Assembly (NCBI RefSeq): GCF_020283565.1
Contig: NC_060060.1
Coordinates: 40,982,001-41,046,000, forward strand
Direction: 5' to 3'
Length of the DNA stretch: 64,000 nucleotides
Source: Trifolium pratense
Taxonomy: Eukaryota; Streptophyta; Magnoliopsida; Fabales; Fabaceae
Both the position numbers and the translations under genes were made by a program. Position 1 is the first letter of the stretch; every line of letters begins with the position of its first letter. Shown here piece by piece: positions 1 to 11,800 of the stretch. The notes under the pieces were generated by a model that ran no database searches, was not told where the DNA came from, and saw nothing but the letters and a program-made list of their open reading frames with translations.

Positions 1-1007
1 AATTCATCCAATGAGTTATGTTTAATTTATTTTGATTTTTTTTAAAATGTTGCATAAAGATACCTATAGCCAACCAAAATCCAATGTACTTAAAGAATTA
101 TTTATTTTTATTTTTTATGAATTCCTTAAACATCATTTTACACATCTCTTAACATAACCCTAACATAAATGAACGTTTAAATAAAATAAAATAAAATAAG
201 ATGTCTTTAAATCTTGCTTAACATGTTAGAAGTTTTTATCGGTTCGAACTCTATACCTCCCAATTGTGATTGAATTTTATTAATATTTATCACTTCGACT
301 CCGACTAAAAAAATAAAGGGTCTTATTAACAAGTGCTCTCAAGGTACTCTTTAAGCATTTCATTTAAAAAAAAATTTATTTAAAAAATTAAACATTATAA
401 TTTTCAATACGTTGACTTTACACGTTCACATAAAAAAATAAAAAAAAATTACTGTTTAAAGAGTGACCACGGCATTAGCATTTGCCCAAAATAAAAATAA
501 AGAGAAAATAAGATGTACAGTGCAGAAGTGGGACCCATCCACCGCCCATAAACACACAGTGTTACAACTCTTACCGAAGCCATCCATAACATAACATTGG
601 ATTGATTGGATCTATTTTCTAAATCTAACCCTAACTCTGATAATTTCCTCTTTCTTTCTATATACTTTCTTTTCCCTTTCTTCATTCTCTCATATCAACT
701 TCAATTCAATTTCACTGCACCCTCCACAACCCTCTATGTCTACTGTGGAGAGGTAGATATGCATAATCAATTCAGCTTCACATGATCAACAATCAACTCA
801 TCAAGAAAGAAGATGGATGGTACTCACAAAGATATAGAAACAGGGAAGAGATATAAGAATCTGAAGACAAAAACTTGTTAATTGTTATCTTCAATTGCTT
901 CATATTGGTATATACAATTCTCCAATCCAAATTCATCTACTCTTCTTTTGTTATCTGTATATTGCAAAGGAAAGTGTAATTCAAGAAAGAGTGAGTGAGT
1001 ACTCATC
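1..1007. other. Upstream region of the AHL gene, no gene seen
   Basis: No coding region is recognisable. The last 350 bases are pyrimidine-rich with short purine runs and a TATA-like stretch near 657-664, as expected for the promoter and 5' leader of the AHL gene starting at 1008. Bases 325-430 resemble a stretch at about 16684-16812 and look like a dispersed repeat. Confidence 0.5.
325..430. repeat. Dispersed AT-rich repeat, copy 1
   Basis: The stretch beginning with a GTGCTCTCAAGGTACTC motif and continuing into an A/T-rich core ending near a GTTGACTTTA motif resembles 16684-16812, which has GTTCTCGGGATACTC at the matching place. This suggests two degenerate copies of one MITE-like family. 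No target duplication was found. Confidence 0.4.
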
Positions 1008-1988
1008 ATGGATCAAATAACAGCACATGGACATTCACTTCCTCCACCTTTCCACACAGCAAGAGATCTTCATCTTCATCATCAACACCAACAGCAGCAG
1101 CAGCAACAACAACAACAACACCACCAATTCCATACTTTACAACAGCAACCAGATCAAGATGAACAAAGCGGCAGCAGCAGCGGTGGCGGCCTCAACCTCA
1201 CAAACCGCGAAGAAAACAGCCACAACAAGTTCAACAATGATTTTAGCCCCAAGTTAGAATCAGGAGGAGGAGGAGGAGGAGGAGGTTCCGGCGGTGACAC
1301 CGATTCAATGACAAGAAGACCAAGAGGAAGACCAGCTGGATCCAAAAACAAACCAAAACCACCGATCATCATCACACGAGATAGCGCGAACGCGCTAAAA
1401 ACTCATGTGATGGAAGTTGCAGATGGTTGTGATGTGGTTGAAAGTGTTAACAATTTTGCTAGACGCCGTCAAAGAGGCGTTTGCATCATGAGTGGTACTG
1501 GAACGGTTACAAACGTTACGCTAAGGCAACCTGCATCTCCTGGAGCGGTTGTTACTCTTCATGGAAGATTTGAGATTCTTTCGTTGGCTGGATCGTTTCT
1601 TCCACCACCTGCTCCGCCCGCTGCTTCTGGATTGACGATATATTTAGCGGGCGGACAAGGGCAGGTTGTTGGTGGAAGTGTTGTTGGTGCTTTGATTGCT
1701 TCTGGACCTGTTGTTATTATGTCTGCTTCTTTTAGTAACGCTGCTTATGAAAGACTACCTTTGGAAGAAGATGATGCTTCTTCTTTGCAACAACTTCAAG
1801 GTGGTGGTGGTGGTGGTTCTCCAAGTGGTGGTGGTGTTCAGCAGACACAACTTTTAGGAGATTCAACTGCTCCACTTTTTCAAGCTATGCCACCTCCTAA
1901 TCATAATCATAATCCTAATGCTAATCTTCTCAATTCTGTTCAAATGCCTTCTGATAATTTCTGGCCAACTGGTCGTTCTCCTTATTGA
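1008..1988 (+). CDS. AT-hook motif nuclear-localized (AHL) DNA-binding protein
   Basis: A single uninterrupted 326-codon frame. Residues 1-100 are low complexity, with a His/Gln-rich run (about 22-47) and a Gly run (about 86-96). Residues 103-115 hold one AT-hook with the RGRP core, followed by the KNKPKPP stretch typical of AHL proteins. Residues about 128-250 are the PPC/DUF296 domain, with the conserved GRFEILSL and GGQGQVVGG segments. One hook plus this PPC type, with no intron, fits the clade-A (type-I) AHLs. These act in the nucleus as trimeric AT-rich DNA binders that restrain hypocotyl growth, flowering and other processes in Arabidopsis. The start ATG lies at the beginning of the conserved N-terminal [10 protein letters not shown] segment. 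The exact paralogue was not assigned. Confidence 0.95.
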   Translation: MDQITAHGHSLPPPFHTARDLHLHHQHQQQQQQQQQQHHQFHTLQQQPDQDEQSGSSSGGGLNLTNREENSHNKFNNDFSPKLESGGGGGGGGSGGDTDSMTRRPRGRPAGSKNKPKPPIIITRDSANALKTHVMEVADGCDVVESVNNFARRRQRGVCIMSGTGTVTNVTLRQPASPGAVVTLHGRFEILSLAGSFLPPPAPPAASGLTIYLAGGQGQVVGGSVVGALIASGPVVIMSASFSNAAYERLPLEEDDASSLQQLQGGGGGGSPSGGGVQQTQLLGDSTAPLFQAMPPPNHNHNPNANLLNSVQMPSDNFWPTGRSPY

Positions 1989-2560
1989 TCACGACGACGA
2001 TGACGATGATGATATTAATTATTGCAACACTATGGAGCTATGTTGGAAGGAGGAATTTGAAGCTAGGGAATTGATTGATAATGATATATCAATGATGAGG
2101 TTCTTTTTCTTTAATTTTCTATTTAAATTTGGTTTGTTTAGATTTTGTGTGTCATTTTGAATTTTGATTGTTAGGTTGTTGTAGGTGAGTAATGAGTTGA
2201 TGATGTATGTTGAATTTGAGACTGTAATTAAATTGATGTATCCTTATGAAGTTATGGTTATCTATCTTTGGTGAGTTTGTTTAATTTTATTCTATATATT
2301 ATGTGAGTGGATTAATTAATAAAAGGAGTACTTATAATTATATATATATTTCCATAGTTTAAGGTGAATGAAACAGTACTAAAAATTACTACTATTAATA
2401 GTAAGTACGAGGAATGAAGGCAAAGGAGAAGTATAATTAATGAGACAATGACGGCATGAGAAATGTTCTAAGTTAGTACTACTTGGTGTGCCTTTCATCA
2501 TTCATACATTTAGTTAAGTGTATGGAAACTCATCATTTTTGCATGTTATTATTTGATGCA

Positions 2561-2621
2561 TTCTTCTTCTTCTTCTTCTTCTTCTTCTTCTTCTTCTTCT
2601 TCTTCTTCTTCTTCTTCTTCT
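2561..2621 (+). repeat. (TTC)n microsatellite
   Basis: About 20 uninterrupted TTC units downstream of the AHL gene. The apparent poly-Phe and poly-Ser open frames across it are artefacts of the repeat. Confidence 0.97.
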
Positions 2622-3408
2622 CGATTCTGTGTTTGTCAATCGAACTTTATCGTATATATTTACGCGTGGATTGACAATTATACTTCTATACATGTTTCTG
2701 AATTCAAGGTAACCACTTCATTTTATGTTGTTTCACTTTTGCATTTGGTGACAAGTTCAGTGGTATAGTTACTTGACAAAAACTTATGAGATTAATTATT
2801 ATAATTATAATATATATTCATATTCTTATACTTATAAGTTTAATTTCAAGAGCATGTGTATATGTGATCTGGGTTATACTCTGATTTTGTTTTTGTTTTT
2901 GTGATAATAGGTTATTTATACTCAGATTATTAGAATTACAAAAGGTATTAATATATATTAATTTTTTTTAAAATAATACTAGTATGAACTTTAATTAAAA
3001 GCTAGTACGAATTCAAAAGATATTGTAATTGTCTTCTTATTTTTCATCAATTTTAACTAAAAATTGTCTTCTTCTTATTTTTGATCAATTTTAAACAACT
3101 TTTTTTTTTTAGGAGATAAACAACTTTTTTTAATCAATATTGACATTGTCTTCTTTAAATAAAGTGAGGATGGTAAGATATTTTGTTGACAAAAGAATCT
3201 ATAATAAATGCTACTATGCCTCCATCCCTACATGTAACCTCTTCATTCATAATTTTATTTATAAGAATCATTTGTAGTAATGATTATAAAATCGTCAATT
3301 TTTTTTATTACATTAATTGTTTTTGAACAATTACATTAATTATTATGTTACGGATTTTTATTTATTTTATTTTACATATTATGAGGAAAAAATTAATACT
3401 ACTAAATA

Positions 3409-3530
3409 CTCCATCTATCCTAAAATATAAGGAAAAATTGGTCAACGAAAGTTGATATATTTGGTTAAATTTTGGGCCAAATATATCAATTTTGTTTGAC
3501 TAATTTTTTCTTATATTTTGGGTGGGAGGA
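3409..3530. mobile_element. Stowaway-like MITE
   Basis: The ends are inverted (CTCCATCTATCCTAAAATAT at the left, matching the reverse complement of the right end ATATTTTGGGTGGGAGGA). The 122-bp element is flanked by TA on both sides. TIR sequence, size and TA target fit the Tc1/Mariner-derived Stowaway class. It has no coding capacity. Confidence 0.75.
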
Positions 3531-4223
3531 TATATATATATATTGTATAGAGGAAGATAATTACTTGCGGATGGGAGAAAGTAGTTAAAAAAGATAAACT
3601 CTTTACCTCTCATTTAATAAGGGAAAAATATTTTGATTATTAATCTTTTTCATTTTATTAATAAAATCAAACAATTTTTTTAATTGCTTCATATTACATA
3701 ACCCTATATATATTGGTTGAAGTGGTAGAAACTCGATGCCATCAAGTATATGGTATGATTCATTCGATTGGGAATGATGAACTCATTCACCTTATGTGCT
3801 AACAATTAAATAGCGGTGAAAATTTTATTATATATAACAGTCAAACAAATAAAGAAGAGACAATAGTCATAACATCTTTGTGTTGTTAAAACATACTTCG
3901 TTCATCCCACATATAATAATCGATTTATTTGACTATATATTTACACAAATTATGAAAAAAATACAAATAAACGACAGAAGAATTTTTTATTAAGTAAATC
4001 ATAAATGTATCAAGTAACGTTAATCATCATAAATTCAAAGTAAAAATATTGACTTACAATTGATGCAAGTAATATTAATATTAATCGATGATACTGTATA
4101 ACAGAAATAATAAATTAATATTACATTAATAAAAATTAATTGAAAATATCAATTGTTTTGTGATAATTATTGAATTAATATTATGAAATGAGAAAAGATA
4201 TATAAATATATCAGTGATTTAAC

Positions 4224-4585
4224 GTGTGCTCTTAGGGCATATGTTAAGGAGATTTCAAATACAATAGTTATTATATTTTGAACAAAATAATATTTGACTT
4301 TTACCTAAGAACATTTAGATAAGATGTCGCGAGTCTCTTCTAGCTTAACCAAGGTCTTGAGTTCGATCCTTGGCTTGGACATGCAGCAGTGTTAAAACTC
4401 TTAAGGAGAGTTTGCCATCCATTTGAGTCCCACAAAGCTCGAGGGATTAGTATATGCAGTTGTACGCAGAGGATATCCGGTTTAAAAAAAATAAAAATTT
4501 GACTTTTAAATAGATAAAACGTAGAATTTTCAATACGAAAATACTATATATAATAAGTACACTAACAAATGCTTTAAGAACACAT
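4224..4585. mobile_element. MITE interrupted by a SINE
   Basis: The left end (GTGTGCTCTTAGGGCATATG) and the reverse complement of the right end (GTGTTCTTAAAGCATTTG) are related inverted repeats. The SINE at 4304-4496 sits between the two halves. The borders are approximate and no clear target duplication of the outer element was seen. Confidence 0.5.
4304..4496 (+). mobile_element. tRNA-derived SINE with 12-bp target duplication
   Basis: The insert is flanked by exact direct repeats ATTTGACTTTTA at 4292-4303 and 4497-4508. It has a polymerase III B-box-like GAGTTCGATCC at 4359-4369, an A-box-like stretch just upstream, and an A-rich 3' tail. These are the marks of LINE-driven retroposition of a tRNA-derived SINE, about 193 bp long. 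Confidence 0.8.
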
Positions 4586-6604
4586 GACATTATACATGTT
4601 AGCTTTTTCAAAATTATATATATGAAATTTTTTTATTTGTGATTATCCTTTTGATTTGAGTACATTGTATTTAGAGTATGTAAGAAGAAGATAAACATGG
4701 AACTTTGGCAATTGGTACACACATGCACTGTCTGATTCAAGCTCTTTTTCGAGGCAGTCACCCACACTTCCATTAAAAGGCAAACGTTAATCAAGACAGA
4801 CAACAAGCTTCCCAGCGTTACATGTACCTTGTCTCCCTCTCACACTACCTCCATCTCTCTTTCTTACACTACATAATTAACTTCATAGTAAACCCTAGTT
4901 GGCACATTTCAATTTGAATCCATTTTGAAGTAAAGTTCATGTGATTTGAAGGCTGATCTATCCCAAATTATAATTCACCTTACAAATTACCAACTGTTTC
5001 ACCATAGATTTGGCCTATACAAATAAATTACATTTTAGAAAACAAATGATTTATTTTAAATCGGCAAAACATATATATTAATAAAATACAAAATCCGAGC
5101 ACGAAATAATTAATATAACGTCTGTCAAAAAAAGATTAATATAACATATCATACTGATAGAAAAAATAAGTGTTAACAAATAGTATATGTATGCAGTTTG
5201 AATTGTTTTTAAAAAATTAATTTAAAATTTGATCTTATCGAGTTTTTATTTTTATTTTTTATATATAATTGAAACAAGCGATTTTCAAACAAGAACTTTT
5301 AAATAGAAAAATATTTATTTAAAAAAATAGAATTATTTGTTGGTAAGGAAGCTAAAAAGAAATGAAACACAAAACTAAAAGAAAAACTATTCACGAAGAA
5401 AGAAGGTTCTCATAGCGTAATTCCTAAGACTATCACACAAACGTCTTTTGGAGGAGAAGTATGAGTCAAGAATTCAGCATCTAAAAAGGCTCAAAGTTTT
5501 GCGAAAAAATCTGTCCATTGATTCCCTTATCCAAGTGTGTGATAGAGGGGAAACAATGATTTGAGAAAGCAACTCTTTTATATCTTTGATCAACACAACA
5601 TCAATATGATACTTAACTTGAGGGACCTTTGATGAGGTTGACACAGTGAAAAAATCAGAATAGCTGACAAGTTCATCAATACTCGTTATTTGGCCAGCAA
5701 GATGCCCTTAAAATGTCAGATAACATTTGAATGAAGCTCGAGAAGCCTACAAGATAGTAACCGAAGGTGTTTCTAATAATGTTGTCAAATCCAGATCAAA
5801 CGGGAGAATCGAGGCAACTTCCATACACATTACGAATGACACAAGAAATATGAAACTCAATATATTTCTAGTGGTTTGCAATAAAAGGAAAATTAAGAAA
5901 ATCAAACAAAAAAAAAAATCATGATTGTTTATCACTTTACCGTTGTGGCATATTCTAATCTTTTAAACCCTCACATGTTCAAGTAACCTAACTGAATTAC
6001 ATGATCCATTATCCGCTATATGCCATATTTTAATCTTCTATTGAAACGTTTGTACTATGATTCTTGCTCACCGATTATTTATTTGTTTCTTTTCACTTAC
6101 TTGCATTGTTTTTCCTTTCTTGCGTTGCGGCTCTATCTCTTTTCAAGTCCATCCAAATAATGCTTCCCTCTGTGTCCTGCACTAATATATTGTTTATTTC
6201 TTCCAACGGAAAAAAGGAAAGAATTTTTCTTTATCGGTCAATTTTATAATATTATTGTCTTCTTTTTTTCAGTCGTCAAATAGCTAGCCAGACTCACACA
6301 CTATAATATTCTTATAGTTATCAACTAAATTACCTTAGTTAGTTAGATATAATTTTACTGTTTTAATTCATTGCGAAGTGATAACATAATTGGCTGAATT
6401 CGAATTTGTATGATGTGTATTTTTCAAAAATAAAGTGATAATTTCATAAAAAAAAATAAAGTTATAAAACACTATTGAAAATTTACAAATACAAGAAGTT
6501 GGGAACTTTGTTAAAGTAGATTGACATTTGGTGAAAATTTACAAATACAAAAAGTTGGGAGCTTTGCTAAGCTACTTCCTTATGTAGTAGTTATCTTTAA
6601 CGTG

Positions 6605-6820
6605 TATCCAATTTTTGCTTGTTTGAGACTTGACCATAATTTTGTTTTCACTTCAAATTTTTCTCCTTTAAAAAAATAACTCTATCCACCTTTTACGAAA
6701 GATTGTAAAAATTTCACTCTATCATTTGTCTAAAAATTAGACTAAAAGAACACACCATACAAAATATTTAATTCATTAAGAGACCAAGATGATACATTGC
6801 AACTCTAACTAATTATAATT
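6605..6820. repeat. Degenerate duplicated segment, copy 1
   Basis: This stretch and 7157-7372 share many collinear blocks, for example TTTTGCTTGTTT, TTAAGAGACCAA and ACCATACAAA. Between them lie two degraded SINE fragments. The pair looks like an old local duplication. A smaller duplication with about 57-bp period (GAAAATTTACAAATACAA at 6476 and 6533) lies just upstream. Confidence 0.6.
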
Positions 6821-7105
6821 GGTGCTAAATGAGGTCACAAGTTCAAATCCGGTTAAGAGTCTCTCTACTTGTGGCATTAGACTGTGTATATCTACCTTTC
6901 TTAAATCTTACGCGATAGAAGTCTCGTTCACTGGACTTTCTTACATTTTTTAGTGTCGGATTTAAGGGCAAGCCTTTGGCGCAACACTAAGGTTGCAACC
7001 TTATGATTTTAAGGTCACTAGTTCAAATTCCAAAAACAACATCTCAGCTTGCGGGATAAGGCCGTCTATATCTACTCTTCTCATGCATGAGGAGTTTGTT
7101 AAAAA
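6795..7105 (+). mobile_element. Two degraded Au-like SINE fragments
   Basis: Both fragments (about 6795-6905 and 6975-7105) contain a tRNA-like promoter stretch, a B-box-like AGTTCAAAT segment, and a 3' half resembling the Au SINE family of plants, including the GGGATAAGGCCGTCTATAT segment. Tails and target duplications are no longer clear. Confidence 0.5.
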
Positions 7106-7156
7106 AGTTTGACATAATTTTATGAATCTAACCTAAGTTACTTTTTTCTGTACTAG

Positions 7157-7372
7157 TATCCAACTTTTGCTTGTTTAAGAAATAAACATAATTTTATTTT
7201 TACTTCAATTTTTTCTCTTTTAGAAAACAACTCTACCCATCTTTCTATAAAGAATTGCACATGCTCCACCTCATCTTATGCTCGAAAATTGGACTAAAAA
7301 GAAAACCATACAAAGTCTTTTAACACATTAAGAGACCAAAAATGATAAATTCTGTAACTAAAACTAATTGGT
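7157..7372. repeat. Degenerate duplicated segment, copy 2
   Basis: Partner of 6605-6820; the same collinear blocks recur in the same order. Confidence 0.6.
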
Positions 7373-8887
7373 AGCTATGTTTGTTGAGGGGCCAAGCTAC
7401 AACAAGCTAGTTATTGTTTGCTGATGTTAGAAAAAAACAAACCGAAACTGCCTCTGACTTTGAATTCTTAATAATCCAATATTTTAAAATTTGTAATGAA
7501 ACACGCAGCCGACAATGACATACGTGAAACCTGGCTCACTTCCCGCATTACATTGACCATATCATATGGTATATATCACGGGACCTTACCTTAATTTGCA
7601 GAATTTCAATGTAAAAATATATAGATAAAGACAAGAACATTATTTACAAGAATCAATTTATTTTTATATATATATATATGCAGGAAATCACCATCTATGG
7701 AGGCAAACACAAACACCGTACATGATACAGACACGGCATGTCGATATCGATAATAATTTTAAAAAAATGACATAATGTAATGTAATCGTAAGTATCAGTA
7801 TTGTGTCGGTATTCGACATCGGAACACGTCTAATCTAATGAGTGTCTGTGATTCGTAGTTAGCTAGTGATTATTTAGAAAGTGACATATCCTTTTAAACC
7901 GAGTGTGTTCTGTTCTGATCCATAATCTTTCCCTCTCATTGACATTATTATAATCAGTTATTCTTGCGTTTTTCAGCTCCCATTATTAGTCCATGGCCAG
8001 TATATAATGACCACGTACAGTAGATTAGTGTTCAGGTCGAGGATCATCAACGTTTGACCTTAGCTTATTTGACAAGAGAAAATTTTCAATTATCTATATA
8101 TATTTTTTTTTGGAATCTAAATCAATCTACTACGTACTGTTTCTAATTGACTACAACATGTCCCGCCAAATATAGTTTTGGTAAGATCAATTAAATAAAC
8201 AAAGATGGAAAAAAACACTATTATAAGTCTATAATATTATATAATTTGGGTTAATGTCATGTTTATATGATGACAATCTGATTATTAGGGCAGGCGCAGC
8301 CACCCAGCGCATCATTAGCCAATAATAAAAATAATAATAGTATTATTATTATTAACTAAAAGATTACTTTATCTTTTTAGTCCCAAGTTGTTTGAGGCGC
8401 ATACTTGTATGTCTTTAATCTTTATGGTCATGTCCACTTAAGGCATCTCAATTATCAAAGCCAATAATTATTATGATAATAATACACTTGCTTTTGCAAC
8501 TTGGTAGGGACACTCATTATGAAAATATTGAATTCACACTTCTAACAATTGTTGAAACAATTCAAATCATCACTAATAAGCAAATTTAACTAACTATTAT
8601 TACAAAAAATGTGACTAATCTTACCTCTATTTCATATACAAATCAATTTACATGCCAGAAGCTAGCAAGTGGACCAGAGAGACACCATGATGACTAGATT
8701 AAATATGTCCATTCATTGATGGATCAACCACATACAAGAACCCACGAACACTTGTCGAAAGTTTCAACTTGAAAAATGAAGAAAGCAACCCAGCTAGATT
8801 TGTTCTAGAGAAATACACTCAAAATACTGAAAAGTCTTGTTTATCCTTGGACCTTCCGGCCAGCTTCACTTCTTTCTACAGAATTCT

Positions 8888-11800
8888 TCAATGACTCAGC
8901 CGCAAACGCCTCATTTCAGCTTGGAAAGCGGGGCTAGAGGCTAGTGTTCGATGTGCAAGAGTCTTTATGTCATCTCTAGAACATTCTCGTGAGATGCGAA
9001 CTAGCTCCCATAATGCACCCCCCTTAATCATATCTCTTGCATTTGCTTCTGTAATGCATCAACCAGAGATTCTTAGAGACATGCACCAACAAACGTTTTG
9101 TTTCTAGACTAAAAGGTAGAGTTTTCTTAGTACTTACCATGTTGTGCTAGGTGACAGAGTGCAAGCTCAATATGACGCCTAATTGACGAGGCTTCGTTAT
9201 TTGCATTTTGAACAATCCATGAAAGGGCACCATCCTCAATAAGGAAAGATCTTCCGCTCTTTATCCCTATACAATGGGGCAAAACATAAATTTGAGCAAT
9301 AGTAGATGTTGATCGTGCAAAATATTGCATAGCCAAAATATGCCGTGTGATAACTATGAAAAGCGAACTACGGAGATTATGGACAAATAAGAGGGATGCA
9401 ATCTGTATCATTTTAAAGGAATAAAATGTCTTTTCAATGAACATATTAATTTTGGTCACAGTCAAAATATGGGACTTGGGAAGCTTCTCAAACAAGTTTA
9501 CCTTGACTAGATGCTCTTGACTCACACTTCGCAAAATTCGCTATTCCTCGAGCAACCTGTGCATGCACATCAGGATGTCTGCATCTCACCATTCCCAGCA
9601 GTGCCTTGATACCACCTTCACCCCTTAATTCTGTTTGTAGCTTATCTAGGTACAAGGACACAAAAGTTTTAGTGGCGACAAGTTATTTTGTTTCAACTTT
9701 CAAGAGAATTAATTGCGTACGTGATGCATAAACTAGAAGTCTATAACTTCTCCCAATTTTTTAGTCAAAAAAAAAAATTCTCCCAATTTTGACTAGTCAA
9801 TGTACTACACCTAGCCCGAAGGGTCTTTCATATTGAATGAATCTCAGGATTGAATACATTATCAACATTGCAATAAACTGCATCTATAGTGCACTGCAGA
9901 CAAAACATTTTCTGAGATAGATCTAGATAAGTCATTTACCATTGCCACAGAGATTAGCAATAGCCCCAGCAACCATTCGAAGAGTTTGAGGATCATCCGC
10001 ATTAGCTGCAGTCATTGACAGCAAACTAATGCCCCCTTGGGCCATAATGAGTTCTTGGTTGCTTTCTGTTAAGACACACAACAAGGATGCAGAGACCATG
10101 AAAAAACAAGATAGCTTAGTAATAAAGATATTATTTCATAAACTAATTAGTTGCAAAGAGAAGGAAACATAATTTTACCATTCATTGCCAAATTTGCAAT
10201 AGCACCTGCAGCAACTCTATGTATGGTCTCATCTTCTGTGGTCTTAAGTAGTGTAAGCAAGGAAGTAAGTCCCCCCGCTTCAACGATCTTCCCCTGATTT
10301 GTTTCTGTATCAAGTTGAATACATGTGGGCAGATGATTCTTATAACATCAAGTTAAAGCAAACATAGTTTAAAAAGAGACATTTTCTTTGACTTAGTACA
10401 TTTCATCAATCAAGCCAAGTATATGTATCATACGAAGAATAAGGAAAAGACGTTTCCATAAAATTTTGTGGTAATATTTGTTTTTAACAAAGATTCAGAA
10501 TACGAATGTACAACTTTTCTCCACAGATTGATTGACTTTAAATCAAATAAATTATCAGATCATAATAATTATTTTTATTCTTTCACTTTTTCGCTGCCAC
10601 AATAACTAATTTTAATATAAGCAGGTAAGGTAGCAAACCTTCGGCAGCTAGATTTGCTACAACTTTCACAGCATGGATTCGCACATCAGCATCTTCTGAT
10701 TCAAGCAATGACAAAATCTTCTGCAATCCCACTATAAGAATATTTATTCTATCAGGAACAAATAACTTTAAAATAGACAAATAAGCTATTAACAAAATAT
10801 ACGTCAAGTTTTTGACACATGCAATGTATACTAATTACTACCTTGCTCAAAGAGCTTGGCTATCGAAGGCTTTGCCCCATTTCCTGAAACTTGCTGCTGA
10901 TGCTTAATTTGGGAAGTCAGAGAATCACGACCACCCACTTCTTTGTCAAACCCACCCCCGTCTAGATGTCGTCTTGTCTATAGGATAAATTTCAATCAGA
11001 TAATACCAAATAAGATTACGGCACACAGTTATACAAGAAGATGCATCCGCAGCAGACATAATGATCAGAAACGGTAAAGACCAACAATGCCGGTGTACTT
11101 TCAATTAGACGGTCTCAATACAACTCATTTGCTGTTGTTTGATGTACCAAAATTTTACTCAAGCTGCTCAACAGTCCAATTTCACCTCCAGATAAAAGAA
11201 CAGAAACAAGGGAAAGGCTCGCTCAAAGTGACATTCATATTTTACAGAATCAACTTCAGCAATATCAACGAAAGTGTCTCTTAAACGGACTATAAACCAT
11301 TAGCTATTTATCATAAGGACACATGCAGGTAATTGACTGCATCTTCAACCTACTATAAATAGCCCAAAGCCAAGTACTTGACAATGCCATTGCCATGGCA
11401 TCCCATTGACATAAATACAATTCCACAGAAAAAAATCGACATCAGAAGATATTACAACTATTGTTTAATAATTTCTCAACCTTCGATAAAATAAATTATA
11501 AAACCAGTATTTTGTAAACCACTGTCGCTACTCCAATTGCTGGATTTCAAAACAAACTTGCAAGTCCATTAAAAAAAAAAAAAAACTTGTAAGTCACGTC
11601 ATTTCTTCTTTTCAAAAATTTGCTTAATATCCCATTTATAAAATACGGCATTTTGAATTTATCTTACAAAAAAAGCATTGAGAATGAGATCAGCCATTTC
11701 CTTGTCAATCAAAACGAACATGCATGTCAATAAGTGCAAATTGAGAATATGGCATTTGTCAATTTAGGTATATCTTACCTCATCGGCTTCAAGACTTAAT

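Larger units (their letters stand above)
1989..8887. other. Repeat-rich intergenic region, no gene seen
   Basis: About 6.9 kb between the AHL stop and the kinesin stop. It holds a TTC microsatellite, a Stowaway-like MITE, a SINE inside a MITE, two degraded Au-like SINE fragments and a degenerate duplication, listed separately. The rest is AT-rich with frames under 70 codons that match nothing I recognise. The segment at 5340-5900 is less AT-rich and could be an old gene or retroelement relic, but I could not identify it. Confidence 0.6.

Noticed and set aside
1027..1375. Plus and minus frames overlapping the AHL gene start
   Set aside because: Low-complexity Gln/Gly codon runs keep alternative frames open; only the 1008-1988 frame has AHL domains.
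2483..2768. Two plus-strand frames with poly-Phe and poly-Ser
   Set aside because: They are translations of the (TTC)n microsatellite in different frames.
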